From assembly GCF_041146795.1 (NCBI RefSeq), contig NC_135177.1, positions 37,903,060-37,967,059 of the forward strand: a DNA stretch of 64,000 bases, in the 5' to 3' direction. Shown one piece after another: positions 18,486 through 50,274 of this stretch (its first letter is position 1; the number at the start of each line of letters is the position of its first letter). This DNA is from Maylandia zebra (Eukaryota > Chordata > Actinopteri > Cichliformes > Cichlidae). The notes below the pieces were generated by a model that saw nothing but the letters and a program-made list of their open reading frames with translations, was not told the DNA's origin and made no database searches. A program made the position numbers and the translations under genes.

Positions 18486-18779
18486 AAGCTGCGGTCATTC
18501 ACGCATCACTCTCTGTAACAGTTGGAAACTTTTTGTCCATCAGCATTTTCGGCACTGTTGCCATTTGGTTCCACCAACCCTGTGCGCTGGTCAGATTTGA
18601 CTCTTTCAGCTCCTCCAGTCACATTTAGACTGGGACTCATGCATGCCTGCAGGGGGCAGTGTTCGACCTCTGTGTGCTGCTGTTCTTTAGCATCTGACTT
18701 CCATTTCCTCACTGGGTGCTGCATGCATGTAAGTACGGGCATGTACAGGCGGCCATGTTTTCATTTTGGTTGGTTTTCT

Positions 18780-18850
18780 TCAACACGGATGTTCTGGATC
18801 TCATTGTGCATGTGTGTCGTGACAATAGAAGCTATTCTATTCTATTCATT
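18780..18850 (+). mobile_element. LINE 3' tail, plus strand
   Basis: Ends GTGACAATAGAAGCTATTCT followed by a short TTCTA microsatellite, the usual 3' end of Rex1/CR1-like fish LINEs. The body upstream is not recognisable as coding. Confidence 0.5.
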
Positions 18851-20315
18851 TTGAAGTTTTAGGTCACTGTGAGCAGCATTCTGAGAACAGAGAGCAGATC
18901 TCTCTGCTGAATGCTCTGAGATGAGATTATGATGCAAATATGGTTAACTTCACTGCACTGTGTTGACCCGGTGTGCATGAGCAAACACAGATATGCATAA
19001 AACAGGAGCATGGAGACCTGATAGGCTGAGAACACGCGTGTGAGAGTGGCTGAGTGGGACTGAGGGTGTGCTGTGAGCTGAAGTCCTGCTGGCAGCACGA
19101 AGCACCTAAAACACTCAAAACCAGACAAAATGTCAGTGCAGTGTCTGAAAGAACCTCAGGGAACTCTGCATCTTTGAGGTACTCAGTTTGGACTTCTTTT
19201 AGAAAGCACATTTTGGGGGGGGGGCTATGACTGAGTATCAGGGCCACATTAAGAAAACAATTATCACTGATCTGTGCAGATAACAGATGTTGTATCAGGA
19301 CAAACTGTGAGGTCATACCTCACAATCGTTAAGGATGTGATTTGTGCTTCAGCTCACAGATGCAGGGTGGTGATCAGCGTGAGGACGCTGCAGAAGCTGC
19401 TCAGACGGGAAATCATGGAAGAGCGGATTTTTACAGCTGTGAGGTCATCGACGGCCTGGAACAGTAAGAGGACAGGTACAGGCTGATTGACTCGTTTCAC
19501 TGATTGTGGCCTTTTTTATGGACCAAGCGTGGCCTGTTTTCTGTTACAGCTCCCTGCTGCACTACGTGGAGCAGCTCTCGTGCATGAAGTTCCTCGTTTG
19601 ATCATTTCCAGCGCAGATCTTTAATCATCCGGTCAGCTGAGACTGCAGAAGTCACCTGGATCAGTGATGAAACGTCCTGACGACTGGATGGACTTCCTGG
19701 GAGCGCCCTACCTGATCACTGCGTGTGGATGGAGAGGAGAGTGTTCCTCTGAAGTGTCTGAATGCAGAGTGAAAGACGAACAAAGACGAAGATCTTTATC
19801 CACCAGACTTTTAATTTGAAGAGACAGCTGATGATTCAGAGCTTTACACCCTTTCAGTATAAAAGCCTTTAAATGAGTTAAACGTGAGAAAAAAAGCAGA
19901 CGACAGAATAAATAATGTGACCGTCAGGCGGAGCAGAAACGCAACGTAAACAGGATATGATGTCATCAAAGGAACAGGAATGGCTCTTTGGTCGACAATT
20001 AGCTAAAGGAACTAAAAACCGACAGAAGGAGGAAGATGACGATGACGAGGTTTTTTTGGTAATCAGCTGATTTCTGACATCAGGCTTAAAGGGTCAGTTC
20101 ACCTGTTGAGGGGCGGAACTAATAAACTGCAGGCCAGCGTGGATGCTCGAGCAGACGCCAAGCTCGCGTGAACTGACCCTTTAACGAGTCACGCTGGTTT
20201 CCACAGAAACGAACTTAAATGACAGCAGAGACAAGACGCTGCGATTGGCTGATTGTCTGAAACCCGTGTGAACCGACCCCTGCTGTGGTGCGTTTGTGGG
20301 CAGAGCGCGGAGGTC

Positions 20316-40160
<19,845 letters not shown>

Positions 40161-40741
40161 TCAGACGGCTCAACAATCAGATCCATAAAAAGACTTCCCC
40201 GGACAGATCTATGTGGGTGGGGCTTGTGTGCCCTCGGTGACATCACACAGACCCGTGATAAACGCTGAGGTCGTTGTCAGGTTTCACGTGAACCCACCAG
40301 CCAGAGGAACAGGAAATACATGACAGGAACACACAGACAGGTGGGACGCTCAGGTGTGCCCGTGGGCCAGGAACAGATCCTATAGCTGATCCACAGGTGA
40401 CCTCATACGGTCCCTGAGCACAGATACAGAGCAGGGGCTGATATTGATCATATTGTCAGTGATCAGAAGTACTCCTGTCCCCCCACACACGTCACTTCCC
40501 TCTGAGACAGACAGAGAGGTGAGGAGGAGACAGGATCACCACACATGCACATCCTCGTCTCACTACTGATTGCTTTCATTTTTTCATCAAACTGTAAGCA
40601 ACATGACGTCGTGACCGTGGCTCTATGACGTCATCAGATGCTGACGATGCCTGACGCTCACTGGCTGACCCGACTGCTGCATCAACAGTTGTTCACAGAA
40701 GAATTACAAAAGCTCTCAGCGGGCTCCTGCGGCGCACTCAC

Positions 40742-40900
40742 CGGGCTCGGCGCTCTCCGCTCGGCTATGATCCGCTGCCGGGTCCGTGAGGCCGGAGGTT
40801 CGTCCGTCGGCGCGTCCGCGTGCGACTCCGTCTGCATCCAGACTGTCTGCACGCTCACCGGGGGGAGGAGGAGGTGGGGGCTATGTCATGCTCCCCCGAC
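40742..40900 (-). promoter_or_regulatory. Probable smad4 5' noncoding exon and CpG-rich promoter
   Basis: A strong donor, CCCG followed by GTGAGTGCG, is read on the minus strand at 40742/40741, inside a CG-rich block. The first coding exon has an acceptor 7 bases before its ATG (CAG then GTGACC ATG), so an upstream noncoding exon is required; this is the best candidate. The right boundary is not determined. Confidence 0.5.
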
Positions 40901-40949
40901 GGCCAGACATAACAGGAAGTCTGGCGACCTCTGGGGCCTTCCAAAATAA

Positions 40950-43500
40950 GAGCACAGAGACAAAACTGAGCGTTGTTAAGATGTGGAGCGTTTACCTGCG
41001 GTTTACCTGTTTGTGCTTCCTGCCTGCACACCTGCCACCTGTCATCGATGTCACTGTAATGTTGCCTGTGTGCGTTGTCTGAGTTCACTGCACAGTCAAT
41101 TTAAGTTTTATACAATGATAATTACAGTTTGCCTTATTTTTCTGCCTGGTTTGATTTTTGTTCTTTTTAAAATTTATGTTATTTTATTTTTCATGTTATT
41201 GAAAAGTGGCTATTCGGTTATTCACCTGTAATCGTGCTTTCGCTGTCTAGTTTTAGTTATTTGTCCCGTTCTAAAGTTTTCCTTTCTTTTAGTTGACCTA
41301 GTTTTACTTCATTGTGAACCTAAATTCATTCTCACGTCACAAAGAAAAGCATCAAATCTCGTTAGGGCAAGCTTACTCATTAAGGGTTAAAAACGATTAA
41401 AATGATTAACAGAAATATATTAACACTTATTAGAGATGTTTCCTGGGTTAAAGAAACGTTTTAAAACTCAACTCAACTAAAATATTTCCAAAATGCAGCT
41501 TCAAAAACTCTCCTTTCACTCATTTTCCCGCATCAGTTACTGCTGCTTTTATTTTGTGATACTGCCGGAAACACGCTTTGCCTTGTCAGAAAGTTTGTGC
41601 CGTGAGAGAGCCAATCACAGCCCTCCTGTGTGTGTGTGTGTGTCTGTGTGTGTTTGGCGCCATCTGGTGGCGAAAGTCGAGGAAACACATTTCTCGTGTT
41701 TGACAGAAACATTGAAGCTGCAGAATAAAAACAGCTGACCTTTATGATGAAACAAAAAGGGACAGAGTGACATTTGTCTGCACTCAGGCCCTACAATAAA
41801 TAAAGACACAAAAACAAGAGTGTGTTCCTCTAAAACTCTGCAGCTGCTGCACACACTCTTTCACAATAAAACGTCCTCTTCCTCTTTCAGGCCAACTCTT
41901 GGCTTTCCGACCGTCTGCCATGGAAACCTCTGCGGTTTCAGTCCCAGACTGACTGGTCCTGCACCGAGGACGGCAGCTCTGTCAAGCTCCCACAGGGAGA
42001 ACGCCCTCACCGAGCAGGCCGAGGCCTCCAGTCTGTGGACGTCTTTGGGGACCAGCATCCACAACTGAAGCCATGAGCGGTCAGTGATGCCGCTTTAATA
42101 GAAAACCAAAGTCCCAGCCTCAAATGTCTCATATTTTCTAATGTTTTATTTATATAGTAAAAAGAAAAAAGAATATGAAGGCAATTTTGAAAAACCCACC
42201 CCACCCACCAAGCCTGATGTTTTACTCATGACCACCTTTCCAGTCTTTAATTTAATTAGGATGTTTGTTTTTAACCTTTGATTTGTAGATTTTTCTTTAA
42301 CTGTGTTTTCTCCTTTAAACCACGACTCGATGTTTTGGTTCACACGTAGAAATATCTGGATGACTCGCTCACCTTCAAACCACATGAAGAGAATCTCGTA
42401 AAAACACTGAAGTTAATACTGCGATTTTATTTTCAAAATAAGTCGCGTTTTTCTTGAATACAAAGAAGCAGTTTGTTGCTGCAACGTTTTTATCTGTGCT
42501 GGAGACAGATAGAAATGTCTATTCTATATATGAATGCTTCGTGTTGATACTGTGTGTCGTGCTTCTCTGAGGTTCATCACTAACAGTAAATCTCAGACTC
42601 ACCACTGAGAGTTCTACGGCCTGCTTTGGCCATTAGGAGGAACTCTCATTTATACAGTTTTACATATAAGGCAATAATCGGATTGCTGCCTTCATATGTT
42701 CCCTGCTTGCAGTGAAACATGCTGGTCGTATCCTCTTCGTCCGCCTGAACTGAACTTGGCAAAAGAGATTTTGACCATAGCCCCCTCGGCTTGGAACGGA
42801 CTGCAGGAAACGACTCTCATCAAGTGGTTTGAAATCTAAACTAAGAATCCTTGAGGCCAAGTCCACAACATGCAACTGTTTCAATTAGTTTGTCATTTTA
42901 ACTGAATTTTATTGAATTATATTATTTTTTTGTAAATGTTATTTATTTTTGCATGCGTGTTTTTGCTGCCTGAGTTTAACTGAGTAATTTTTGTAAATGT
43001 GAGACACTTGCTGTTGCCTGTCGTCGCCAGGTCTCCCTTGAAAAATAGGTTTTTAATCTCAATGGGATCTTCCTGGTTAAACAAAATAATAATAATTATT
43101 GGCAGAAATAGCCTTCGGAACTGCTGGAGCCTTAAAGTTCTGCCTGCGGATCAAACATGTTTCTACACACATTCACCTGTGTGGGCTTCTGTGTTTGTGA
43201 GTCTGACACAGGTGTGTGTGCTGCTGACTTATAGATGTGAACTTGACCCCAGAGCGGGCCGTTAGCTGCGGTTAACCCGGACAGAGCGTGACTTTAACGG
43301 CGGTTTGGCCTCTACATTTAGCGGCTGAGCTGTGAGAGAAACACCAGGTGCTGTTGCTCGCCTCACCGGAGCTCACCTAAAACCTGTGGAGAGGAATTAG
43401 CTGATCTGTAAAAACTAAACTTTGTAAAACTAATGCTAACAACAGCTTGTGGGTTAGCATTGCGCTTAATTAGCACGAGTGTTAGCAAGCGGAGGTGACC
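40950..43500. other. Region between the divergent smad4 and chtop-like genes
   Basis: It contains a GT tract near 41628, an orphan open frame after an acceptor at about 41891-42077 (see findings) and an L2-like LINE end. No gene is supported. Confidence 0.45.
42630..43085 (+). mobile_element. L2/Maui-type LINE 3' end
   Basis: The plus strand encodes broken pieces like the L2 C-terminus (TELGKRDFDHSPLGLERTAG), and ends in the tail CCAGGTCTCCCTTGAAAAAT, then AATCTCAATGGGATCTTCCT and GGTTAAACAAAATAATAATA, the standard 3' end of fish L2 elements. Several stops show it is old. Confidence 0.75.
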
Positions 43501-44046
43501 TTACAGTTAGTAACAGGTGTGTCTGTTTTAAGCCGTGAGCTTCTCCCGGTAGGACGTTCAGATACAGGTAAGCGTGGGTGACGTATTATAACTGAACAGG
43601 TGAACTGTGGAAGCTAACGTTAGCTGTGAGCGCTGCTTTTTTTGCGCGGACACAAAATGGCGGACCAGCGCCGCTTTAGCACAGAGCGAAATTGGAAATT
43701 TCCGTGTTACCTGCGGAAACTGAGAGCGCTCACAGACTGTGTTGAACACCACGAGGCCACTGAGGCCTCCTCTTAAATTCGGCTGACCTTTGAACCACGA
43801 AGCGAGATTAATTAAATTTTTATCTGCGTTTCCGGCTCAAAGACGGGAGATATCTGTGTGAGTTAAACAGCTGTGTAAATGAACAGGGTCGCGTGTGGGC
43901 TCTTTGAAGAATGCCGATATGAAGGCAGACATCAAGAAGTGGCAGTTTTACCGGAGCTGCTGCTTTTTCCGCTTTCCGTGCTGAATGAAGCTTTTTATCC
44001 TTTTGAATCAGGCGGCAGGTGAACAGGGTCCGGCATCCAGAGGCAG

Positions 44047-47000
44047 ATGGAGTCATCAGAGCCAGGTTCGTTTCGCCCCAGAGGAACATCGACGGTGTCC
44101 CTGCACGAGCGGTGAGTTACCATGACCTCCTGCGTCCTGCAAAGTTAAAGGTCAGGCACACTGTGCTGACGTTCCCTCCTCTCTCTGCCGGCAGCTTCTC
44201 CAGAGTCCTGGTGGAACAGCAGACCTGCTCCAGGTTGCATCAGAGGGCATCCGCTGCCCTGCCCGTGGTCCTGCTGATGAAGTCAGCTCCCTTATCGCTG
44301 CTTTTTCCACAGGTGAGTCCCAGAGGGGTCACAGGTCACCTGTGAAGAAGGGCGGCCCAGGTGTTCATCGGAGGACCACCGGCCTGCTCGTCTGACACGC
44401 TGCAGCCGCCACGTGGAGTTGAAAACAGTGGCGCGATGGGGTCGTGAGGTGTTTGTGGGACCAAACCAGTGTGAGGTTTTGTTCGACATCCTCGTGAAAT
44501 CAAACGACAGCGAGTCTGAAACTCTGTCGCAATCTTCTTCCCTCTTTGGTATAAACATGCACGCTCAGCGCAGGTAGAACAGTGTCTGGTTGGGGGGCGG
44601 GGTTAATGATGCATTTGGTGCAGAATTCCATGGCAACCTGTACTGGATAGTTACGATAAAGTCATTTTTGCCATCGTACGTGAAAAACCCGCGGTGCATC
44701 GAGTGCATTCGTTATATCGCCCACACGGGTCACCGCTGCGTCATCATAAGGGTTCTCAGCATGTGCACACTCGTCCGATTTTACAAGTGGATGGCGAGCT
44801 ACTGCACCGTAAAAGCGAGCTGCTGTGTCTCTGTGTTGCAGGCTGCCGGGAGCTCTGAGAGGGCGGAGCATCGTCACCTGAGGAGGAAGAGGAGCGTCTG
44901 GACTCGACTCGGCTGGCAGCGGGTAACTCGCCGCCCGTCAGCCTCTGCGCATCAAGGCTTCTGGAGCTTCATGAACAAATACAGGTGGAGAGCGCGGGTC
45001 ACCTCCACCTGCAGGCGTGAGTATCTGAAACACGGCGCGCAGTGGGCGGGGCAGCAGTGTGTGGCCTTCTTCGCTAGACTGAAGCTGCAGTAGAATTCTC
45101 ACCTGTGCTCCACCTGTGCGTGCGTTTCCTCTGCAGGAGCAGTAGGTCTGAGCGGTCGACTCGGGAGGCGGAGCCAGCTGAGACCGCTGACCTCAGGTGA
45201 GTTTCTCAGCACAGCTTCATGCTGAGCTGTGGAGAAAAGGTTGGTGCGATTTGGCCTGTTAGGCGGGGTTAGGAGAGCTGCGCTCTGATTTGTGCATCTG
45301 ATGGCACAGCTACTGTCTGCCAGTTAAATTCAAAGACGTTTAAATACAGCTGGAGGGCTGACCGCCAGGGGGGCGTGTCCCAGTAGCTCGACTAAGCTGA
45401 CCCCTACTGAGTCAGAGCTTTGAAATCTCCCCTCCTCAAAGGTTAAATGTTTAGAGGTCAAAGGCCCTTTGCCAGAGGCTAACGGTTGCTCTGGTGCACT
45501 GGCTGTGTCCCAATTCAGGGTCTGCAGCCTTGACGGTGCTCAAGCACCACTAAGAAGTGCGAGGCCTGTGAAATGCAACCATGACACCAACTGCTGGAAG
45601 CATTTCAGACAGCTTTATTTGAAAGAAAGAAAGGAGAAAATCTTTTGTTCATGTGTTTGTTTTTACATGAGCTGTGTTTGATTAGCTGAGTATCTGAGAC
45701 CACGGGACTGAAACATGATTGTTGGGCTTCATTCCTGTGCTGAACAGTCATTTAAGATTAGCTAGAAAATAACAATGAGCTGATGTTGTTCATGAGACTA
45801 AAGTCATCTCACTGTGGTAATTAAATATAATATGGCCAATATTATAGTTATTATTATATTATGATTCATTACAGCAGTGAGCTTGAACTCTACTTTGAGT
45901 AAAGATTCAAGTTGCAGTTATTTACATTTCCAATCACCTTAAATCTTCACTCAAAGACAGTCAAGCATGACAGTCAGGGGTCCTTTTGTCCCTCTGTGGG
46001 GGGAAACTCCCACTAGGTTTATATCTGGGACTCTCCGCCATTTGACCTTAGAACTGAAGAAGCTTCTCGGATGAGAGGTGAAACGTCTTCAAGCAACTCA
46101 AAGAAGTCCAGACGCTTTTCTTTGCAAGCTCCTTAGACTACGATGACCTGGATGACTGAGAACCTTCACAGACACACGTTAAAGTCCGTTTGGCTCGACA
46201 CCACCGAACAGAGGCAGCAATATAACATAGCTAACATTAACAGTGCAGTGAATCCTGCTTGTGCCGTGATGTTCAGGGGTCCGTTCTTCGTACCTCGCTT
46301 ACTACATCCAAGACCAAATCATCGCGCTAACCGTGAGCTCGCTAATCCGGTTCTCCGAACACACCTGCTGTTGACGATTAGTATAGCTGGATGAAGTAAT
46401 GTGAGATCACTGGGTGTCGTAAAAGGGGCTACGCATCGATAGTAGAAACATTGATCGGCAACCCTCTGATTGGTCGGCGAAAATGTCGAAGGAGCGCGCT
46501 CGGTATTTTTCGGCAGCAGAGCAAGAACTCTTGATTGAGGGATTTCAGGAGTTTCAGAGTTTAATTAAAATGCAAGGGAACACTGCAAAGGCTGCAAAAG
46601 CAAGGAGAGAGGGCTGGCAGAAAGTTGCTGACAAATCAAACTCGTAAGTGATTTAATAATAACAATAATAATGGAGTGGATTTATATAGCGCTTTTCAAG
46701 GCACCCAAAGTGCTTTACAATGCCACTATTCAGTCACTCCCACATTCACACACTGGTGGAGGCAGCTACAGTTGTAGCCACAGCTGCCCTGGAGCAGACT
46801 GACAGAAGCCAGGCTGCCATATCGCGCCATCGGCCCCTCTGGCCAACACCAGTAGGCGGTAGGGTAGATTTATTATATTACACTATATTATCCAATATTG
46901 GATAATATAGTGACTTATAATACAGACTGATAATACAGGACTGCAAACCGAGCAGCATCACTGACTTTCAGCTTGTTGTGTTTGTGGATATATGACCGAC

Positions 47001-48096
47001 TTTAATTATCCACAAAATCATCACATCTCTGTCAGATTAAGCTCAGCTATTGAACGGCGCATATTTAAAGGCTTTAAAACCAAGTTAGTACAAACGTCGC
47101 TAATGTCACATGACTCTGCCGACATGTGGCCAACAGTCATGTTTTAATGTTCTTCATTATTAAACATTCGCACATAAATAAGTGACATCATATTCAGTAC
47201 TTACTTAAAGTTTACTCTTCAGCTGCTCCGCTTCCGCCGTGTTTTCCGGCAAAATTATCCACACCCACCGCCGCGCTATGCATTCTGGGATATGTTGGGC
47301 CACGAAGTCTACACTGCCACAGCCTTAAAATTCAGGGAAATGAAGGACGCATTTGAGGGCCGCATTTGGAGCAGCCTTTGAATTGGGACAGCCTTCGTTG
47401 TGCCGCTGTGACGTAATCGGCCTTAAAATGCGGCCTTTAAGGCTGCAGACCCTGAATCGGGACACCGCCTCTATGGCTGGAGCTCGGGGTTACCTGTACC
47501 TAGTACAGAGGGGGAGGGGCTTCCACAGAACATTGCATGGTTATATTTACAGGCTCATGACTTTGTTCTGGCTTGGCTTTGACACCCAACAGGAAATGAC
47601 CATGCGGGCCTTTATCTGCCCAGGAGGGAGGGGCCGAATGAGGGAGGGGCCTAAAGGGTCAGATAATAAAGAGATGAAGAAACTTCACGGTGTCTCTCAG
47701 GACACAAACGCACAAGAACCAACAGCAGGAAAACTAAAAGTGAATCATGTCTCCATGGAAACAAACCAAAGAGGGAGTGGCATTACATTGCTGACCTTTG
47801 ACCTGCTGACTCCTGTTTGTGTAAATCTATCAATTTTGTTTCTGGCAGGACGAAGACGGCGCGGGGTAAAGCTGCGGATAGGCGGGGCCACCATTTCAAA
47901 GGGGCGTGGTGGCAGCAGAAAGGTGGTGCCAACGAAGAAGCAGCTGGATGCTGAGCTGGACGACTACATGTCCATGTCCCGGAGCCGACTGGACAAACAG
48001 CTGGACGACTACATGTCCACGTCCCGGAGCCGATTGGACGCCGAGCTGGACGAGTACATGTCGATGGCGGGACAGCCGCAGCCGCTGTGGGACTGA
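44047..48096 (+). CDS. chtop: Chromatin target of PRMT1-like protein
   Basis: Supported exons are 44047-44111, 44195-44312, 44842-44922, 45137-45196 and 47849-48096 (stop TGA 48094). The first two join to STVSLHERFSRVLVEQQ, matching MSLNERFTNMLKNKQ of CHTOP. The third gives KRSVWTRLG, the fourth GLSGRLGRRSQLRP, the last RRRRGVKLRIGG and then three 15-residue copies of LDAELDDYMSMSRSR type, the C-terminal FoP-duplication motif shared with CHTOP and ALYREF. CHTOP binds the TREX complex and UAP56 for mRNA export and is methylated by PRMT1. The long RGG region is almost absent. Exon 44842-44922 ends in phase 0 but 45137-45196 needs phase 1, so an exon is missed or the gene is damaged. An upstream noncoding exon probably ends at 43567 (CAG/GTAAGC). 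AATAAA lies at 48381. Confidence 0.65.
45960..46171. repeat. Dispersed repeat inserted in element B
   Basis: The segment GTCCAGACGCTTTTC...CTCCTTAGACTACGATGACC also occurs at 11502-11556. It is absent from the related element at 25-28 kb. It may be the end of a Penelope-like element, which I cannot prove. Confidence 0.5.
46663..46864 (-). mobile_element. V-SINE-type SINE, 5'-truncated
   Basis: Very similar to the tail and core of the full-length copy at 36296-36604, ending at GGCGGTAGGGTA before the tRNA-derived head. It is nested inside the Harbinger fragment. Confidence 0.75.
46881..46912. repeat. Perfect 32-bp palindrome
   Basis: The segment equals its own reverse complement over all 32 bases (starts CACTATATTATCC), with no loop. 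It sits just after the truncated V-SINE. Confidence 0.95.
47944..48066 (+). repeat. In-frame 45-bp coding repeat, nearly three units
   Basis: Three successive 15-codon units encode LDAELDDYMSMSRSR, LDKQLDDYMSTSRSR and LDAELDEYMSMA at the C-terminus of the chtop-like protein. Human CHTOP has two such units as I recall it. Confidence 0.85.
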
Positions 48097-48380
48097 AACT
48101 GTGACGGGCGGGACCAAAGGTTTGTTCTTACTTTGGAACCGCCTCTCCAAGTGTACACGAGTTTTATTTGGTGACTGAAGGCCGCAGCTCTCAGGCTGCT
48201 GATTGGCTCCTGCTCTCAGGTGCATTAAGCATTTCTTTGTTTTCAAACCAGAGCGTTCAGTTTTCTGTTGGTTTGTATGTGTTCCTGAAGTGGTTGTGTG
48301 TCCTTCACTGACCCTCTGTGTGTTGGAATTTTTAATGGGTCGTTTGTAATTCTGAAGTTTTTGTTCCCAACATTTAAAAG

Positions 48381-48386
48381 AATAAA
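48381..48386 (+). terminator. Polyadenylation signal of the chtop-like gene
   Basis: AATAAA, 285 bases after the stop codon, followed by a GT/T-rich stretch (GTTTGTTCGCTCTTGTCTG), as expected at a 3' cleavage site. Confidence 0.6.
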
Positions 48387-48722
48387 AGACGTTTGTTCGC
48401 TCTTGTCTGTACGCCTTCGCCGAGTCCTCAGGAGCAGTTCATCGATGTGTCTGTCCTCTCGGCCAATCATCATCTCTCCAGAGACGAGGCATCGGCGACC
48501 GTTCGGTCACGAGCTGCACGTGTGCACTTCAGGTTACAAATCCACTTTGAGCTCCAAAAACCAAAATGCAGAAGCGGCGTCGACGAGGCCGCGAGCTGGG
48601 CGCCACTCCTCACTGAGCTCAGGTCAGCTGATGAGGAGTCGCCCCTGCTGGTAGGTTTGAAGTGCTTCGCATTTAAATGGGCTGAAGGAGGCGAGGTCGC
48701 TACAGATGCATCACCGACTTCC

Positions 48723-49241
48723 AGGCTACGTCCACAGTAATGCGTTTTCGTTTTTTGAAAACATTTTCTCTCCGTTTTGGCGTCCCGTCCACACTGAGGC
48801 GGCGTTTTCCGTGAACGAAAGCGCGGCGTTTTCAAAACGCTGTCGAAAACAAAAAGATTTGAAAACAGTGCTTCGCGTCGCAGTGTGGACAGCAAAAACG
48901 CAAACTTTCTAAAACGATGACGCATGTTAGTCATGTGATGCAGTCATGTGGCCAATTAAACAAAGGTAGCGGAGGGCGTTACACAGCAGCTGTTCTGTTT
49001 GACAGCCCTGTTAAAGATGAACATCAGTCTGCACGCGCTCCAAAAAGCTTTTCCTCAAATTCTTTAACTCTCACTCGCTTTTGCAACTTTGTACTTTTGT
49101 GTTACTCGCAGCAACGACTCCACCTCACTGAGTCCATTTAACAAACTCGCTGCTTTTCCTCCACATTGATAGATTTGAAAACGGCGTTTTCAGGCGGAAA
49201 CGCCATTTTCAAATCTATCCGGGCCAGTGTGGACGTAGCCT
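48723..49241. mobile_element. MITE with 14-bp inverted ends
   Basis: It starts AGGCTACGTCCACA and ends with the exact reverse complement TGTGGACGTAGCCT. The 519-bp inside is rich in CGTTTTC/GAAAACG blocks near both ends and has no coding frame. hAT-like by look; no clear 8-bp target duplication was found. Confidence 0.75.
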
Positions 49242-50274
49242 CAGGAGACTGAACCCTCGAGACCGTTTTACCCTTCCTGTCATGTGACTCCTGTCATGTG
49301 ACTCCTCTGGTGCTGGACGTTCGTGTTAAACAGGGTTTCTGATGATGAGCTCAGGCTTCTCCTGCATGTGCATGATGTCAGGCAGGACGTTTTCAAAGGT
49401 CTTCACCTTCCTGCTGGTTAGTGGGAGGAGCTAAACTGTCTCGTTTGACACAGATGAGGTTTTCTTGTCATGTACAGATAAACAGTGTAGCCACATTGAC
49501 CCATAATGAAACTGTTTAGCTTTACATGAGCAGATAGAAAGTGTGCAGCTGAAAGAAGCAGCTCGAACGAGCCGTGCGCAGATTCTCAGACTGAAGCGTC
49601 AGATAGGACGCACACATTTCTGACACGCGATTGAACAGAAGAGCCTTAAAAGCTGAGATCATGTGATCAGGAGCAAAAGTTCCTGTCTTATCTGTATTTA
49701 GCTGGAGGAAGCTGTGGTTCAACCACTGTTTGATTTCTGACAATTATTCAAACAAGACAATTTATAGAACTCAGAAGCTTTGAAAGAGCAGAACACCTGA
49801 TGCCATCAGCACAGAGATGACAGGAGATGCTGTGGTCTCATCATTTGTCCTGGAGGCAGAACTGGACCTCGCCACATCCTTGAGGTGGCAGAGCTGATGA
49901 CAACACTTGATTCACACAGACGGTAAAAGATGTCTCTGATAGATACGATATTTAAAACAACACCAGTAATCCCGAACAGGCCTTTGATCCAGTATAACCA
50001 GTACGGTGTACTCTCCAGAGTCTGCTGCCATCAACATGTCACCACACACTTTAAGTAAAGCTGTTTCAGTGCAGTTTGTGGGAACCAGACTGGAAAATGT
50101 CCAGAACATCGTTTTTCTCCAAAACGTTGGTTCAACTACAGAAGCTGGGAGCTGAGCCAGTATCAAGAGACGTGTTGGTTATTTCCAGTTGAGACCAGTA
50201 GACTCAAACACACTGATGTCCTGTAAGGAGCAACGTGTGCGGCAAGTCAGCTGACGTGCACGCACAGTTTAGAG

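Larger units (their letters stand above)
17365..20315. other. Intergenic region between anp32e and smad4
   Basis: Apart from the promoter motifs, two repeat segments stand out: a dispersed fish repeat at about 18318-18485, and a LINE-type 3' end with a TTCTA tail at about 18640-18850. The right part (about 19780-20315) is probably smad4 3'UTR. No gene was recognised. Confidence 0.5.
46276..46936 (+). mobile_element. PIF/Harbinger fragment nested in element B
   Basis: It begins GGGGTCCGTTCTTCGTACCT, a Harbinger-like end, and at 46483-46644 encodes MSKERARYFSAAEQELLIEG, then GNTAKAAKARREGWQKVAD, a Myb/SANT-like protein typical of Harbinger elements, ending at a GTAAGT donor. The downstream exons are gone; a V-SINE and AT-rich sequence follow. 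The related element at 27868 is uninterrupted here, which defines the insertion. Confidence 0.65.
45505..47465. mobile_element. Non-autonomous DNA element B with nested insertions
   Basis: The ends are inverted repeats: left GTGTCCCAATTCAGGGTCTG, right the same with one mismatch, about 27 bp. Large parts match the core of the composite element at 25.5-28.4 kb (45600-45960 to about 25590-26010; 46172-46275 to about 27762-27868; 46937-47460 to about 27868-28405). Insertions inside it include a dispersed repeat (about 45960-46170), a Harbinger fragment and a V-SINE. It has no coding capacity of its own and lies in the last intron of the chtop-like gene. Confidence 0.75.

Noticed and set aside
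48393..48740. Plus-strand frame after the chtop-like gene
   Set aside because: It lies past the polyadenylation signal, runs into a MITE end and has no family resemblance.
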